This document shows, piece by piece, positions 44,431-56,388 of a DNA stretch of 64,000 nucleotides. Numbering within the stretch: position 1 is the stretch's first letter; each line of letters begins with the position of its first letter. Origin of the DNA: Pachypanchax playfairii (Eukaryota > Chordata > Actinopteri > Cyprinodontiformes > Aplocheilidae); assembly GCA_006937955.1 (NCBI GenBank), contig SSNP01000082.1:1863549-1927548 (forward strand), written 5' to 3'. Both the position numbers and the translations under genes were made by a program. Below the pieces are notes generated by a model. That model made no database searches. It was not told where the DNA came from and saw nothing but the letters and a program-made list of their open reading frames with translations.

Positions 44431-44588
44431 GGCTTCAAAAAGTGGCATAAGTTTACTGTTTTACTGGAACAACTTCATAAGGTACAAAAATGGACCTGGA
44501 CTAAAGGGTACAGGAATGTCTTTCAACAAAGAACACCTCCAGCTAAGAATTTGTACCCTTTTAGGTACCTCTATTTTTGAGAGTGTAA

Positions 44589-46174
44589 TAATAAAAACTG
44601 TTCCACTAAAAGACGGAGCTTGTTCATCTTATTTCCTGTGTTCATTTACAGCCTTAATTGATAAGGAAGCCCTTGTTTGGGCCAAATAATATATCAAAAT
44701 ACTCTTTTGTGTCACACACACAGTGTCACTGTGTATCTAACATGATTTAGACAAAATATATGATACTAAAGCTAGAAAATGAGCAATTTCAGGGGAAAGC
44801 TTTGTGTTAATTGTTAAATAAATCGGAAAGAGTCAGTTTGAAGTTTATTTACTTTTTGGGTGTTATTTAATACATTTGTTTTCAGACAGTCTATTAAATT
44901 TTTTTAAACCTATATAACTCATTTTTCCTCTTAAATAATTCCCATATGTATAGCAGTGTTTCTGGCTTCTGATGAACCAACAACGCGTTGAGGGTCTGCG
45001 AACACGATTGATGGGGAAATCACCATTGTAGTATAGTAAATGTAGCTGAATGTTGAGCCCACAAAACAAAGATTAGAAACTACAATCCCAGGAATTATGT
45101 ACTTTATTTCTCCAAAACCACCGACTTGTGTTTTCATGGTTAAATGAGTAAGAAAATGAAGCAACATGACACATAAAAACATTCTTGGAGGTTTTGTGCA
45201 ACCACGACTGAGTGAATATGACAGGTCAAAGGTGAACTTTTGTCTGCTCTGCATGAAGAGAGAGAGAGGAGGTTGTTATACAGGGCGATCCTGTCTAGTA
45301 AAGCAGAAAAATGGTTTTCATAACAGCGAAACTTTGATTTATTACATTCTACATGTGAACAGTTGAGTAATCTCACACTCATTATTAACATTACTGGTGA
45401 CTAATGTCTGCGATCTCTTCCCAGTCAGCTAGTAGCATCCATTATAAAAACAGCGTGCGTTACATATACTCATCCAAGCTCCATCATTCCTGTGATGATG
45501 GGTGACCTCTTGCACTGAACACCATAAGTTCCAACCTGCTATGATGAATGCTACCAAAATGACCGTCTGGTATGAATCTACATCAAACCTCCTTCTGGTC
45601 AGACATCAGTAAAAATCCAGGCCGTTTTCAGGAAGTAGAACGTGGCAGCATTCACTCTTTCAAGCAATCAGTCATGGAAACTCCAATTAAGGTGCTGGAA
45701 CAAGGTGGCTACTACTTTTAAAACATCACTTCACATGTGCAGGTATGTGGCAAACGCTGCCTGTACATTGCCTGCCTCAGTGCAATTTTCCATTTCTAAT
45801 TGGACTTCCCACACAAAGCCTGTTTCCAATCACTGCAAAGAGCCAGCAGAGTCAGGCACGATGAATAAATAGTCGACCACAGATGGACAGAGTTTACCAA
45901 ACTTAAGGATTTTAAGGGCAGAAAAACGGCAAGGCATGAATTGAACTTATTCATTTACTCAAAACTGAAAGTTTGAACTTTTTGTGTGTATGTGCATGTG
46001 TGTCATGTTTATGCTATAGCACATGTACATAGTGTAACTTCTTGTTGATGCAACTAATACATGAGCTTGCATAATGTTATTTTTAGGATTTGACTAAAAC
46101 AGCTAGAATATTTCAATGTCTTACTTTATAACTCTGTCACGAAAACCATTCCTCAAGGAATGCTACAGGATCTA
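44589..46174. other. No gene recognised
   Basis: AT-rich sequence with no identifiable exon, RNA gene or repeat terminus. Overlapping open frames at 44863-45391 on both strands are short and without known homology. Confidence 0.5.
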
Positions 46175-46883
46175 CACTCTCAGAAATAGAGGTACGAGAC
46201 AAGGGCATTTTTGTACCTATAGGTAAATTGTTTTAAAATGTTCCCTTAAAAGTACAATATTGGTCTTTAAAAGGCCAGAAATGCCCCTTAGAGTGTTCAA
46301 ATTGATATAAAGTACAAATTTGTACCATTTCAACTACACCTGCAACCCTGGTCAAGGCTGGTTAATCTCCATTTTATGAAGTTTCTTCCATCATTTTCAA
46401 TATTATGTTTCAGAATGTTGGTTTAAGACTTCAAAATGTGGCATAATTTTACAGTTTTAGTGGAACAACTTCATAAGGTACAAAAATGGACCTGGACTAC
46501 AGGGTACACCCCCAGCAACAAGAAGGGTACAAATTCTTGTCGCTGGGGGTGTACCCTGTAGTCCAGGTCCATTTTTGTACCTTATGAAGTTGTTCCACTA
46601 AAACTGTAAAATTATGCCACATTTTGAAGTCTTAAACCAACATTCTGAAACATAATATTGTAAATGATGGAAGAAACCTCATAAAATGGAAATTAACCAG
46701 CCTTGACCAGGGTTGCAGGTGTAGTTGAAATGGTACAAATTTGTACTTTATATCAATTTGAACACTCTAAGGGGCATTTCTGGCCTTTTAAAGACCAATA
46801 TTGTACTTTTAAGGGAACATTTTAAAACAATTTACCTATAGGTACAAAAATGTCCTTGTCTCGTACCTCTATTTCTGAGAGTG
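46175..46883. mobile_element. 709-bp fold-back element, near-perfect palindrome
   Basis: Each arm is about 354 bp. The outermost sequence CACTCTCAGAAATAGAGGTA occurs at both ends in inverted orientation, and I count about five mismatches between arms. The centre is CAACAAGAAGGGTACAAATTCTTGTCG (around 46529). It is flanked by TA on both sides. No coding capacity. An unfolded relative lies at 43158-44588. Confidence 0.93.
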
Positions 46884-46889
46884 TATATT

Positions 46890-49250
46890 TGTAAAGTGTT
46901 ATTTAGTTTGAATTTTATTGTTGAACATAATACTGCAAAACATATTCCTTTGTAGTGATACTGCTGTTGTTCCTATGAAGAAATTAGAGGATAATCATAT
47001 TCGATACTGGTATTCCTCTAAAAAGTGTCCATAAAAAATTGTTTTGCAAAGTTTAGGATGTTTAGTTGATGTGATAAAAGGACATTTCCTGAAGCGACTG
47101 CGTTTTAGTGGTGAGATCTAGTTTAACGTTACGACCCGAGCCTCATCAGAGGACTACACCTGCTGTTATACATCTTGCTCCGATGATTAAATCCTGACAG
47201 TGCCATCCGTTTTTCAGAATTCCACTGTTCAGTTGGATTTCTTCTGTTGCAGAGGTTTCCTCACCTGGAATCAATCTGTAGCACAATCAAAGACATGACA
47301 TGAGAGCTTAGCTCTTTCCTTTGATAGTCCATTTCTCCCCACACTCGGCCCGTTCCTCTCTTCCCCCATGGCTGCACTGACAGCCACGTCTGGAAAAAAT
47401 TCCTTCCTTAAAATAGACTCAGTCACTAATGATTATGCAAATTTTCCTGAGACAATTCACTGGTGCTCTGCCTTTTTTTTTCTTTTGCACACAACATAAT
47501 GGCTCCTTTGTCTGAGGAAAACAAGTGTTGTAAAGAAACGGAGAACACTGATCAGGAGAACCTTGGAAATTTGAGGTGATAAAACTGAAGGACAAATAAC
47601 TGTTAACCATTTAAATTTCAGACTGCAGTGTAATCTGGTTTGTCCACAACCAAATGTTAAACAAAAGAAAGAGACCGGATGCAGGAAAGGGGAAACAATA
47701 CTGCAGTGTTTCTTCTTTATGCTTCTTCTGTTTTCTATTTCTTTTTCTGACAGATTGCAGTTGTTCATCCAAAGTAGAGATCACAGCTTCAACTTGAGTT
47801 GATACTTATATTTTGCAGGCTGTTTATCATTCATTCTTCTCATGAGGTGATTAAACTCTAATAGGAGCCTTTTGAAATGTCCAGAGGGATTTACTGCTGA
47901 GTCAACATGCCGGACCCCGTTTCCTCCTCTCTTATAGTTTCTCTCAACACCCTAGGAGCTCAGGCCAGGCTAGCTCACCATGTGGAACCTGATAAGACCA
48001 TGGAGCACTGTTGTAATGGACTTACTGTCTTTGTATTTAGATTGTTTTCCAAGGAGTCCTGTAATCACTTTGTGATCTTGTTTAATGTTTAGGTGAGGAT
48101 TCTGGATTCTTGTGGTCCAAGCTTAGTTTTTTCTCATCTTTTTTGGTTTTATTTGTTCCCCCTACTTCTCCATTCTCCCTGCTTTCACCCCTCCAGGTTT
48201 TCTACCTGTTTCATAGCAGTCTACTGGCGGGCCCCTCTGTTGCTGCTCTCAGGGTTTGGCTGTATTCTGGACTTCTACCATGACTTAATGCCAGGTTGCT
48301 GTTGTGCAACTGGTGGTTTTTGTTCTAAGTTATTTCTCATTTAGTTTGTTTTTGAGACTATTAAAAATGTTTCCTAGAGTTTGAACTTACCTCCTTTTAT
48401 TCTTCCCTTCACCACAGTCCTGGGCGTGACTCCTCAACCCTCCTCTGTTGTTTCTCCACAGGAGAGAAACTGTACTTACCAACTAAATCCGATGATGTGA
48501 ACAAGTTCCTGCTGATTGTGACAGCGGCTGGTTCAGGTTTAATTTTACCCCTCGATCCTCAGCAATCAGAAGTCTCTGCAGAAACAAGAACTCATGAAAC
48601 GCAGGCTTACCTTCTCTCCATCGCTACGCTTACATGCTTCCCAGACTCACCTGTACTCCTCTCACTCTGCTGTCCTCTGGACTCTTCTCTGACCCTACAA
48701 GCACACAGAACTAAATTAAGCAGTCAAGCTCTGTAACATCCACTATAATCCAGAAGTGTATGACTCACCTCTCCTGTCTTCAGATCAATATCATGTCCCA
48801 GCAAAACTGCCACTCACCTGTTGTTTTACACATTTATAGTTGTGGATCTTAATGCATGAAGGTTCGATCCTGTTTTCTCCAGATTTTTTCATTACATGTA
48901 GTGAACTGAAGCCACTGGAATAACTAGTCAGAATACACTGACTGGAGTGAGTTTATGTAAAAGAACAATGACATTAAGGAGGATCACTTCATTTTTCAAG
49001 TTTTACAAAATGTCACTTGAGACCACTTTAAATGAGGAAATGCTTCAAATGTTTATCATGGCCAGACTGACTCATTATTAACTAGCATTCTGAGATGAAA
49101 TTTATGTCAACACCTCTAACATGAGAGTCTGAGATATATTTTTTACCTCTGCTGGTGACAAAACATCCACAGTGCAGAGTGCATATTTGTGCAGTTTGTG
49201 TATGTGATTTCAGAGTTGAGCCCCTGAAAACAAGCTGTTATAGTTTATTT
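46890..49250. other. No host gene recognised; possible retroelement-like tail at 47.9-48.45 kb
   Basis: 47900-48440 is T-rich on the plus strand and ends ACCTCCTTTTATTCTTCCCTTCACCACAG, reminiscent of fish retroelement 3' parts, but I cannot support a family. Remaining open frames are below 105 codons and unmatched. Confidence 0.35.
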
Positions 49251-49263
49251 AAATTGGTTTGAC

Positions 49264-50023
49264 CTGATCCGTGTCTCGGTCCTCCTGGGTGTGGCTGGTT
49301 GCCGGCGGGGCCTACGGGCTCGTCACTACGGCCCCCTGGAGTTCTCTGCACTGTGGTTGTGGGGCGGCCGCTCTGGTGGTCATTGCTGCTCTTGTCTGGT
49401 GGGGTCGTGTTCTCCCGGGTACTCCTCTGGGGGTCCGCTTCAGGGCCTGTGGGATGTAGCTGAGGATTTTTTTTTTAATATTCAATGTTGAATTTCCGCA
49501 ATCACAAGCGCGTCACTGCACTCAGGTGTTCACTCAGGTGTTTGCATATATTAAATCTGGCTGTGACATCACTAAAGCACAGAGTTTAAAAAGGTCAGTT
49601 AGGTGTGAGTTTATGTTAAATTATCCTTTTTTCTTTTTTTTCTTTTAGCATAAATGTTTGCTGTTGCCGTGTTCTCTCTGTTCTTGTTTTTGTGTCTTCG
49701 GTGTTGAAGCAGATGCTTGTGTTTTCTCTTTACATTGAATCATATTTTTTCTCTATTCTTTCCCCTTTCTCTCTTCTTGTCTCCTCTGTCTCCTGTTGAA
49801 AGATATGTTCTTTCTTTCAACATGACAATGGGTTTTCTTTTTCTTTGGTGTTTAAATTCATATTTAAGAAAAAAAAAAAAGCAAGGCTGCAGCCATGATG
49901 CAAGTTTCAAAGCAAGAGTACAATGAGAATCCAAAGGCATATCAGATACAGCACGATATACCAACAGGAATCCCCTCTGGTTCTCTTTAGCTGAGCTGTA
50001 GCAAAAAAATAAAATTAAAAAAT
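49264..50023 (+). mobile_element. Retrotransposon insertion with 13-bp target duplication
   Basis: The 13-bp direct repeat AAATTGGTTTGAC flanks it exactly (49251-49263 and 50024-50036). The insert starts with a GC-rich stretch (GGGTGTGGCTGGTTGCCGGC) and ends in an A-rich tail (GCAAAAAAATAAAATTAAAA), the pattern of target-primed reverse transcription. A second internal A-run lies at about 49868-49880. Open frames at 49271-49491 and 49717-49926 match no protein I recognise; 5' truncation of a LINE or a composite SINE would fit. Confidence 0.75.
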
Positions 50024-51312
50024 AAATTGGTTTGACATCTTAACCTCCCTGGCCAGCATCTCTTAGCAGAGTAATGCCCTTTTTTTTAAATAAAACTTAT
50101 CAGATCCCATAAACCTGGAGATTGTAATCATTTGTAGATTGAGTGGGTAGAAAATGCCACATTTTTCTTTATGAGAAAAATGACAGATCAGTGGTTAGTA
50201 TCCAAAAAATGCATTCTTTTGACCAGTAAGTGGGTTTGTGTTTGTATAATTCTGCTGGAACACTTTGGTTATAAACAAACAGGTACAGTTCCTTCCAATT
50301 CAGAGTCTGTATGTGTGTTTTAACTGAGAATTCCTCCGAATTTGTAATTTTCTCTCTCCCCTGCTGAGAGTCAAAAGAGGTCAACTTTTCAGGCAGGGAA
50401 AGAGGCCATATGGTTGTCAAGATGATCTCAAGACATCTGGAACAATGTCCTTTGGACTGATAAGAATGAAGTAGAGATATTTACGCATAGTGAACAAAAA
50501 ATGCTCAGGGGCCAGAATTTATGAGGAAACTTAGAGGGTAACAGCTGACGTCATAAAAGTAGTTTTGTTATTACCTCAAGCCAATGAGGTTCTGTTTTTT
50601 GATGGCATCAGCTTATTTGTCTCTCTGTTAACCAACTCATGTTTGGAACAGCATAAAATCCAATCACTAAGATTTTGGAAGTCACCGTCTAGATTCCGGG
50701 GTTTGGAGTTATAGATCACATTTAGCTTGACAAAGGTCTGCGTCATCTGAGTGTTTTGAGACATTTTATCTGATGCTTTGAAATATTTGTTTCTTTTAAC
50801 TATAAGCTCTGTCCATTTTGTTTATTTATATTCATTTTTATTTTGTCACACTAGTGGCATTTACCTTGTGCTTTTACTTGTATGTTACTTAAATAAAAAT
50901 CCATCTTTTTATCTTAAAGGGGGGGTATTATGCAAAATGGACTTTTTCAAGCTTTACATCAGATTATCATGTCATTCCCTCATTAAAATCAAGCCTGAAA
51001 TGTTTCTTTAGCTCATTTATGTATGTTTGAGTAATCTTTAGACACTCTCATGGCAGCCATTTTGAAAGCCGTTTGCCTGTTTCCTCCCAGAAACGCCCAT
51101 TTCTCCTTGAAACGCCCCCTATATTTCGTTACCTGCCAAGCTCATGCCCACTGCTCCCCTCACAGGAGAGCACCCCTCCCCCGTGTGTAACGCAGGCAGA
51201 GCAGCGGTAGCAGCAATTAGCAAACACCTGGTGGAACTGCGAGAGTGCACCTTTCCTGAGCTTATCAACTGACAACTTTTCTGGGCGCTTTTCATAACTC
51301 CAAACTGCCATC

Positions 51313-51570
51313 ATGGAAGAAATGTATCTTTGGATGTCAAGACGACTGCCCTCTTTTTAGTCTTCCAAAGAATGAGACTGTTCGTCAGAAATGGTTGGAC
51401 TTCATTTATGGAAGCGACCCTCCTCTGAAAAAGATCTGTTTCATTTGTGCCAGGCACTTTAACGAGGATTGTTTTCTAAACAAAAATTTATTTGACAGTG
51501 GATTAGTAACTAAGCTGTAACTTAAAGACGATGCAGTTCCCACTCTCAGGAGAACGTCTTTGCAGCCAGC
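51313..51570 (+). pseudogene. THAP zinc-finger exon of the Kolobok-like element
   Basis: After a shifted start (ATG 51313) the frame reads CQDDCPLFSLPKNE, then RQKWLDFIYGS and KKICFICARHFNEDCF, then LKDDAVPTLRRT. This gives the THAP C2CH pattern (C..C in the head, CARH as C-x2-H, the conserved W in KWLDF, and the P of AVPTL). One in-frame TAA occurs after SGLVTKL and the start is one base out of frame, so the exon is dead. A good donor, CCG|GTAAGT, follows at about 51570. Confidence 0.8.
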
Positions 51571-51586
51571 ACCGGTAAGTTCAACT

Positions 51587-51840
51587 GCTGTCACGTTGTT
51601 TTGTTGTTAGCATTTCTTAGCTTAACCTGTCCTGCAATCGGTGCACTTTAGCTTGCTTTTGTGTTGTTATGTTCCGCGTGAAGGTGATGTTCCGCGCTGT
51701 CACGTTGTTTTGTTGTTAGCATTTCTTAGCTTAACCTGTCCTACAATCAGTGCACTGTAGCTGGCTTTTGTGTTGCTATGTTCGGTGTGAAGGTGATGTT
51801 CCGCGCTGTTACGTTGTTAGCATTTCTTCAGCGTGCTGAA
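51587..51840. repeat. 111-bp tandem repeat, about 2.2 units
   Basis: Unit beginning CTGTCACGTTGTTTTGTTGT and ending GAAGGTGATGTTCCGCG; two full units and part of a third, with about six differences. It follows the THAP exon inside the Kolobok-like element. Confidence 0.85.
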
Positions 51841-52062
51841 GGGGGAGTGTCGGAAGGTCTTAAAGAGACAGAGGCCAATATCGAGGTGTTTGGAATGGCC
51901 ATGATGTGAGGGCAAATTTCTTAAAGGTTGTTTTTTTTATTTACAGCTTTTACAGATCAACTTAAGGTAACATAGTTATTGAAGTATGCTATAGAGTGGC
52001 ACTGTGTGTCTGAAAAAAAGCATAATAACCCTCCCTTTAAGATAAAAAAATATTGAATAGTT

Positions 52063-53386
52063 TTAAAAGTCCCATATTATGAAAAGTTCACTTTTTCTGG
52101 GATTTGGGATGTTATTGTGTGTCTGTGGTGCACATACACACATACAAAGTTGGAAACAAAACATCTGTGCTGTTTTGAGTGAGACAGGGGTTTCTGAATT
52201 CGTCCTGTCTCCAGTCTATAAGTGAGCTGTTCAAAATTGTCCCGGCTTCCTACCGGGGTGGGGTTCACACACTCTTCTGAGCACTTTCTCCACCCACCAG
52301 GTACAGCACTAACTTCCTCGGACACCCGCAATTTTGTTACCGATTCGAAACTACTGGTTCAGACTCACAAACTCACCACTCAAAATGCTCTGTTGTTTGC
52401 TGCTCAGAAGAACACAAAATACTTAAGGGTGGCATGGCTTGAATTTATTTATGATAGTAATGTCCCTGCTACCATTGGCAAAAAAAAACAACAGTAGCCG
52501 AGCTGTTGCTAATGAAGAGCTAACACCGTTACCGGAGCCAAGCTGCTACTAATGAAGAGTGAACTCCATTATCAGAGCTGAGCTGCTGCTAATGAAGCGC
52601 TAACATTGTTACCGGAGCCGAGCTGCTGCTAACGAACAGCTAACACTGTTACCGGAGCCGAGTTGCTAATAATGAAGAGTGAACTCCATTATCAGAGCTG
52701 AGCTGCTGCTAATGAAGAGCTAACATTGTTACTGGAGCCGAGCTCTGCTAATGAAGCGCTAACACTGTTACTGGAGCCAAGCTGCTGCTAATGAACAGCT
52801 AACATCGTGACCGGAGCTGCTGCTAATGAAGAGCTAACGCCATTACAGGAGCCGAGCTAAAAATAAAGAAGAACGAACACCGTTACTGGAGCCGAGCTGC
52901 TGCTAACGAAAAGGAGCTTGCACCGTTACATCTCTTTCTGGGTCAAACTGGTAAGCCTGATCATAGTAAAACAACACAGATACATGAGTAAATGTCAGAC
53001 TAACCTTTCAATAACGTGCCGTTGGAGTCTTCAGGCTCAAAGTTCCTCAGTCAAAAGTTTTAAGTCCACTTCTTGGCGCTGCAACACTTGTTTATCATTA
53101 ATTGCAGTGTAATCAGCTGTTTGTTTACCAGCACCGCTAAAATCTCTGACATCTTGCGAACGAGTGCTGGGAACAGAGATGGGCAGGGCTTAGAGCTGCT
53201 AGGTTCCCAACAGCACTGCCCATCTGAAACAGAGCTCTGCAAAAGGAGGTGAGATGAGACGAGTGTGAAAACAACAGCTGCACTTTCAAAAAGTGTCATT
53301 TGAACAGTGCATGGCTTTTACTTGTCATTGAGATGTAACATAAATTATTCAGAGTGTGTGAAAAGTGCATAATATTGGATTTGTAA
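52063..53386 (+). mobile_element. Second Kolobok-like element with minisatellite interior
   Basis: Left end TTAAAAGTCCCATATTATG, right end in reverse complement TTACAAATCCAATATTATGC. The left has TTAA; the right has one changed base (GTAA). The interior contains WLEFIYDSNVPATIGK (52420-52490), similar to the conserved W-L-x-F part of THAP domains, and a preceding frame with CSVVCCSEEHK. A relation to the neighbouring element at 50914 is likely but the termini differ. Confidence 0.6.
52493..52925. repeat. About 40-bp minisatellite, roughly ten diverged units
   Basis: Unit built from GAGCTGCTGCTAATGAAGAG plus CTAACACCGTTACCGGAGCC. Units vary in length (some carry GTGAACTCCATTATCAGAG). Internal to the element at 52063-53386. 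Confidence 0.88.
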
Positions 53387-54150
53387 ACTTTTTTTCTCTT
53401 CACACTTAATTATTGATCTTTAGAGTGAGTTCCCCCAACTTGATATTTAGTGAATTAAACAATAGGCCGGGGGATTGACCATCCATCATTTGTCTATCCG
53501 TCCATCCTAGTCAGGGGTGGGGACATTGTAAAATCTACAGTTAAACACTGAAAGGCAGAAGTGTCAAGAACCAGGATCAGCGTTGTCAATATTATTTTAT
53601 ATTATTTTCAAATAAACATTTAAAAAAATCACATATAGTTTAAGTGGACATCATGGAAACACTCTCAAAAATGCACATTTTAAAAAGACTGAGTTCTAAC
53701 TTTTGATCCTGGTTGAAAATAGCACAATACCAGGCTCCAGCTCCCCCACACAGCTACAAGCAGGTAAAAAAACTGAATAATTTTTCGTCATTTTTGGACT
53801 TGTGATGTCTTCAGCCTGACGTTGAGGTTCTTCTGGCGATTCTAGTGAAGCTGAGGTGGAATTTTCTGACCAGTCTCTGCTGTTAGGATCTTCTCAAGGC
53901 AGCAGGGACTAAAATAAAGAACGATTCACCGCATAAAACACACAGCAAGTGTTGATAGGCAAACAAATCGCTGTTGGGATGGAACAAACTGCCTTAAGTC
54001 ACATGCGTGCAAACACGTACACACACACACACAGTATCTGAATCAGAAATCTGCTTTTTTTTTTTCTTATATTTTATTCAAATGTTGAAATTGTCTATAA
54101 ATGACTGTTTTTAGACAAAATAAAATATCAAAAGTACTTTGATGCTTGTT
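53387..54150. other. No gene recognised
   Basis: Short CATCCATC-type and (AC)n stretches near 53481 and 54017. No coding exon or repeat terminus seen. Confidence 0.5.
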
Positions 54151-54159
54151 CACTTTCAT

Positions 54160-54305
54160 ACTACTACTACTGTCATTTAGCAGACGCTTTTATCCAAAGC
54201 GACTTACATTGAGAGAACATACAAGAAATCAAAGAGAAGGAAACAATATAAGGAGGCGGACTGTTTGGAGTCCAGTTTAATTCCGACGCTGATACAGCAA
54301 GTGTA
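54160..54305 (+). repeat. Widespread teleost interspersed repeat (CATTTAGCAGACGCTTTTAT type)
   Basis: The motif TCATTTAGCAGACGCTTTTA followed by TCCAAAGCGACTTACATTGA (54173-54212) is the hallmark of an abundant, well-conserved fish repeat. I do not assign a family name. The right end is ill-defined. Confidence 0.7.
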
Positions 54306-54705
54306 TCAAAAATTATTTTATATTATTTTTTATATTTATTTTTTTTTTCATAGTAGTAAAACATAGTTCAGCTGTTGCATGAATCATTGAAACATGAAAT
54401 ATTTACATCAAAGTCACTGATCTGCTTGAAAAACCTCTTTACACAAAACGCTCTTCATCTCTGCTTTTAGTCCTGAAACGTGTGGATTTTCATAAAAAGT
54501 TCCTCTTTTGTACTGCAGATTACTAAACAGAAAGAGGTAGAAACATTTTTTTTTTTGCTTCGTAAAGACAAAATTTTGTGCTGATGGTTTCAGAATTCAC
54601 ATAGTCATAGGAGAAAATATTCTGTGGGTCTTCAAAAATCAGTAAAAATACTAAATATCTCTGGCACTGAGGGGGATATGAAATCTGAAAGTGGCACTGA
54701 ATGAG

Positions 54706-54846
54706 TTAAAGAGGCCCTTCCATTAAAAAAGTTTTTTCTGAGGTTTCTGTTGAAAATTTTAGCTCCACAGGTGTTCTTACCTTCATAGTAGGTGTGAAAA
54801 CAGGTCAACAACTTCTCTTTCAGTTTTTATCTCCCAGAATTGTTAA
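54706..54846. mobile_element. TTAA-flanked MITE, copy 2 (truncated)
   Basis: Matches the left 125 bp of the copy at 40659 almost exactly, from TTAAAGAGGCCCTTCCATTA through CTTTCAGTTTTTATCTC, then diverges. The right terminus is missing. Confidence 0.8.
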
Positions 54847-54879
54847 CTTAAAACTTGTCATACAGTCAATGATGGTCAT

Positions 54880-55640
54880 GAATCACAAGGGTGAGGTGGA
54901 TCTCAAATGCAGTGAGGGACAGTCTCAAATAAAAGCACTTTATTAAGGACAAACACAGGTGGGGGAACAAAACACAAATATGACATTGCTGTGGGAGACA
55001 GGTGGGTTAGTCCAAAGTCCAAAAAAGTCAAAGTAGCAACGTAAACTTTAAAGTAACAAATCAAAATTCAAAGTACAAACGAAAAGGCACTCAACTCACT
55101 TGGAGGTGGAGGAGGCTGTAGTCCATAAGTAAACCAGGGGGGAAGCAAAACCCAAAATCCAGAAGTCCAAACATTAACACAGTGACGACAAGACTCACGA
55201 CAAGGACAAAAAACATATGACAGTGGACAATGGTCCAGCACTGAACAGACAACAACTCCAACCTTAAATAGTGCCGGACCCAGACGAGACACAGGTGCAG
55301 ACAATCAACTCCAGAGACAGGTGCAGACAATCTAATAGACAAAGGCGAAGCACAGGAAGGGACATGACCATATATGGAACATGAACTGATAAAACCAGAG
55401 AAGAGACAAAAAGATCCTGAACATGAACTGTGACAATAGACTAAGACAACAATACAAACTCCACATTAGACACACACTGACTATACATAAAGACATAATA
55501 CAATAATCTAACTTAAATCTAAACTGAACTCAAAAGCCCCATAACCAGACATACTCAAAACCCCTGAACCTACAAACTCAAAACCCACACTAAACATAAA
55601 CAGGCGGCCGTGGAACTCACGGCTCCTGACAAATGAGCGT
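54880..55640. other. Possible unclassified repeat
   Basis: The minus strand ends in AATAAAGTGCTTTTATTTGAG-like sequence (about 54930-54950), and the right flank reads CGGCTCCTGACAAATGAG. The whole is CA-rich with few thymines on the plus strand, like the 3' part of a fish retroelement. No terminal duplication or coding match found. Confidence 0.3.
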
Positions 55641-56388
55641 TTGAAGGATGATGCATTTCTCATTTCTTGTGTCAGATTTTGATTTTTTCTGAATTCTCAA
55701 AAAGTTTCAGATATTCTTAATTTCTTGGAGACAGATCTTTGGATCTGAAACTTCTTCTTTGGTTTTATGTTTATTCACTTTTCTAATATTCTTAAGCACA
55801 AACTGTTTTAGTCCTGGATTGAAAATAGGAAGAATACCGCTGAAAGTCCTTCAGAAACCCTGAAGAACTGGATCAAGACCCCTTTAAAGGACTACAGGTA
55901 AATCTGGTTCTTTGAAATGAAAAATGAAATCACAGGCAAACCTCTGCACAGTACAGTGGTACATAGTAGTTTAGATCTCAATAGGAAAATAAGCAATAAA
56001 AACACGGTCACTGTATGATCTTCAAACCATTACTTTATGCATGTTATATTTTAGGCAGGGGCTACGCGTCCGTCATACCTGACCATTTAGCTCACTGCTA
56101 TTGATGCGGCAGACTGCTGGACAACAAGTACCTATATTGGTCCGCAATAACCCTCTGTACCTTTCCATATCTGTTCCATATGTACATGTATCTGTATTTT
56201 GAAACTTTTAATCCAATTTGAAATAGTGATTAAAGTTTTTATCTGAACATATACTGTTGGAGTTGTAAATGCTGCTCATAAAGAGAGAAAGCATCAGGTT
56301 TAAATATTTGAACATTTGTATTTGTATTCATATTTATTTTCATATTTATTTATTTTCTGTTGTTGCCTCCATGGATGCAGCAGAAATT

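Larger units (their letters stand above)
43158..44588. mobile_element. Older copy of the fold-back family, disrupted by two insertions
   Basis: 43158-43298, 43625-43830 and 44432-44588 align with parts of the 709-bp fold-back element at 46175 (shared GGTACAAAAATGGACCTGGA, CACTCTAAGGGGCATTTC, GAGAGTGT end). A SINE (43305-43618) and a Harbinger-derived piece (about 43835-44430) lie between the parts. Its right end reads TGAGAGTGTAATA. Confidence 0.75.
50914..52040 (+). mobile_element. Kolobok-like DNA transposon remnant (TTAA ends, THAP exon)
   Basis: TTAA at 50914-50917 and 52037-52040. Inverted termini AGGGGGGGTATTATGC (left) and AGGGAGGGTTATTATGC (right, reverse complement). The interior carries a THAP-type zinc-finger exon and a 111-bp tandem repeat. 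TTAA targets plus a THAP domain are the signature of Kolobok transposons. Confidence 0.75.
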
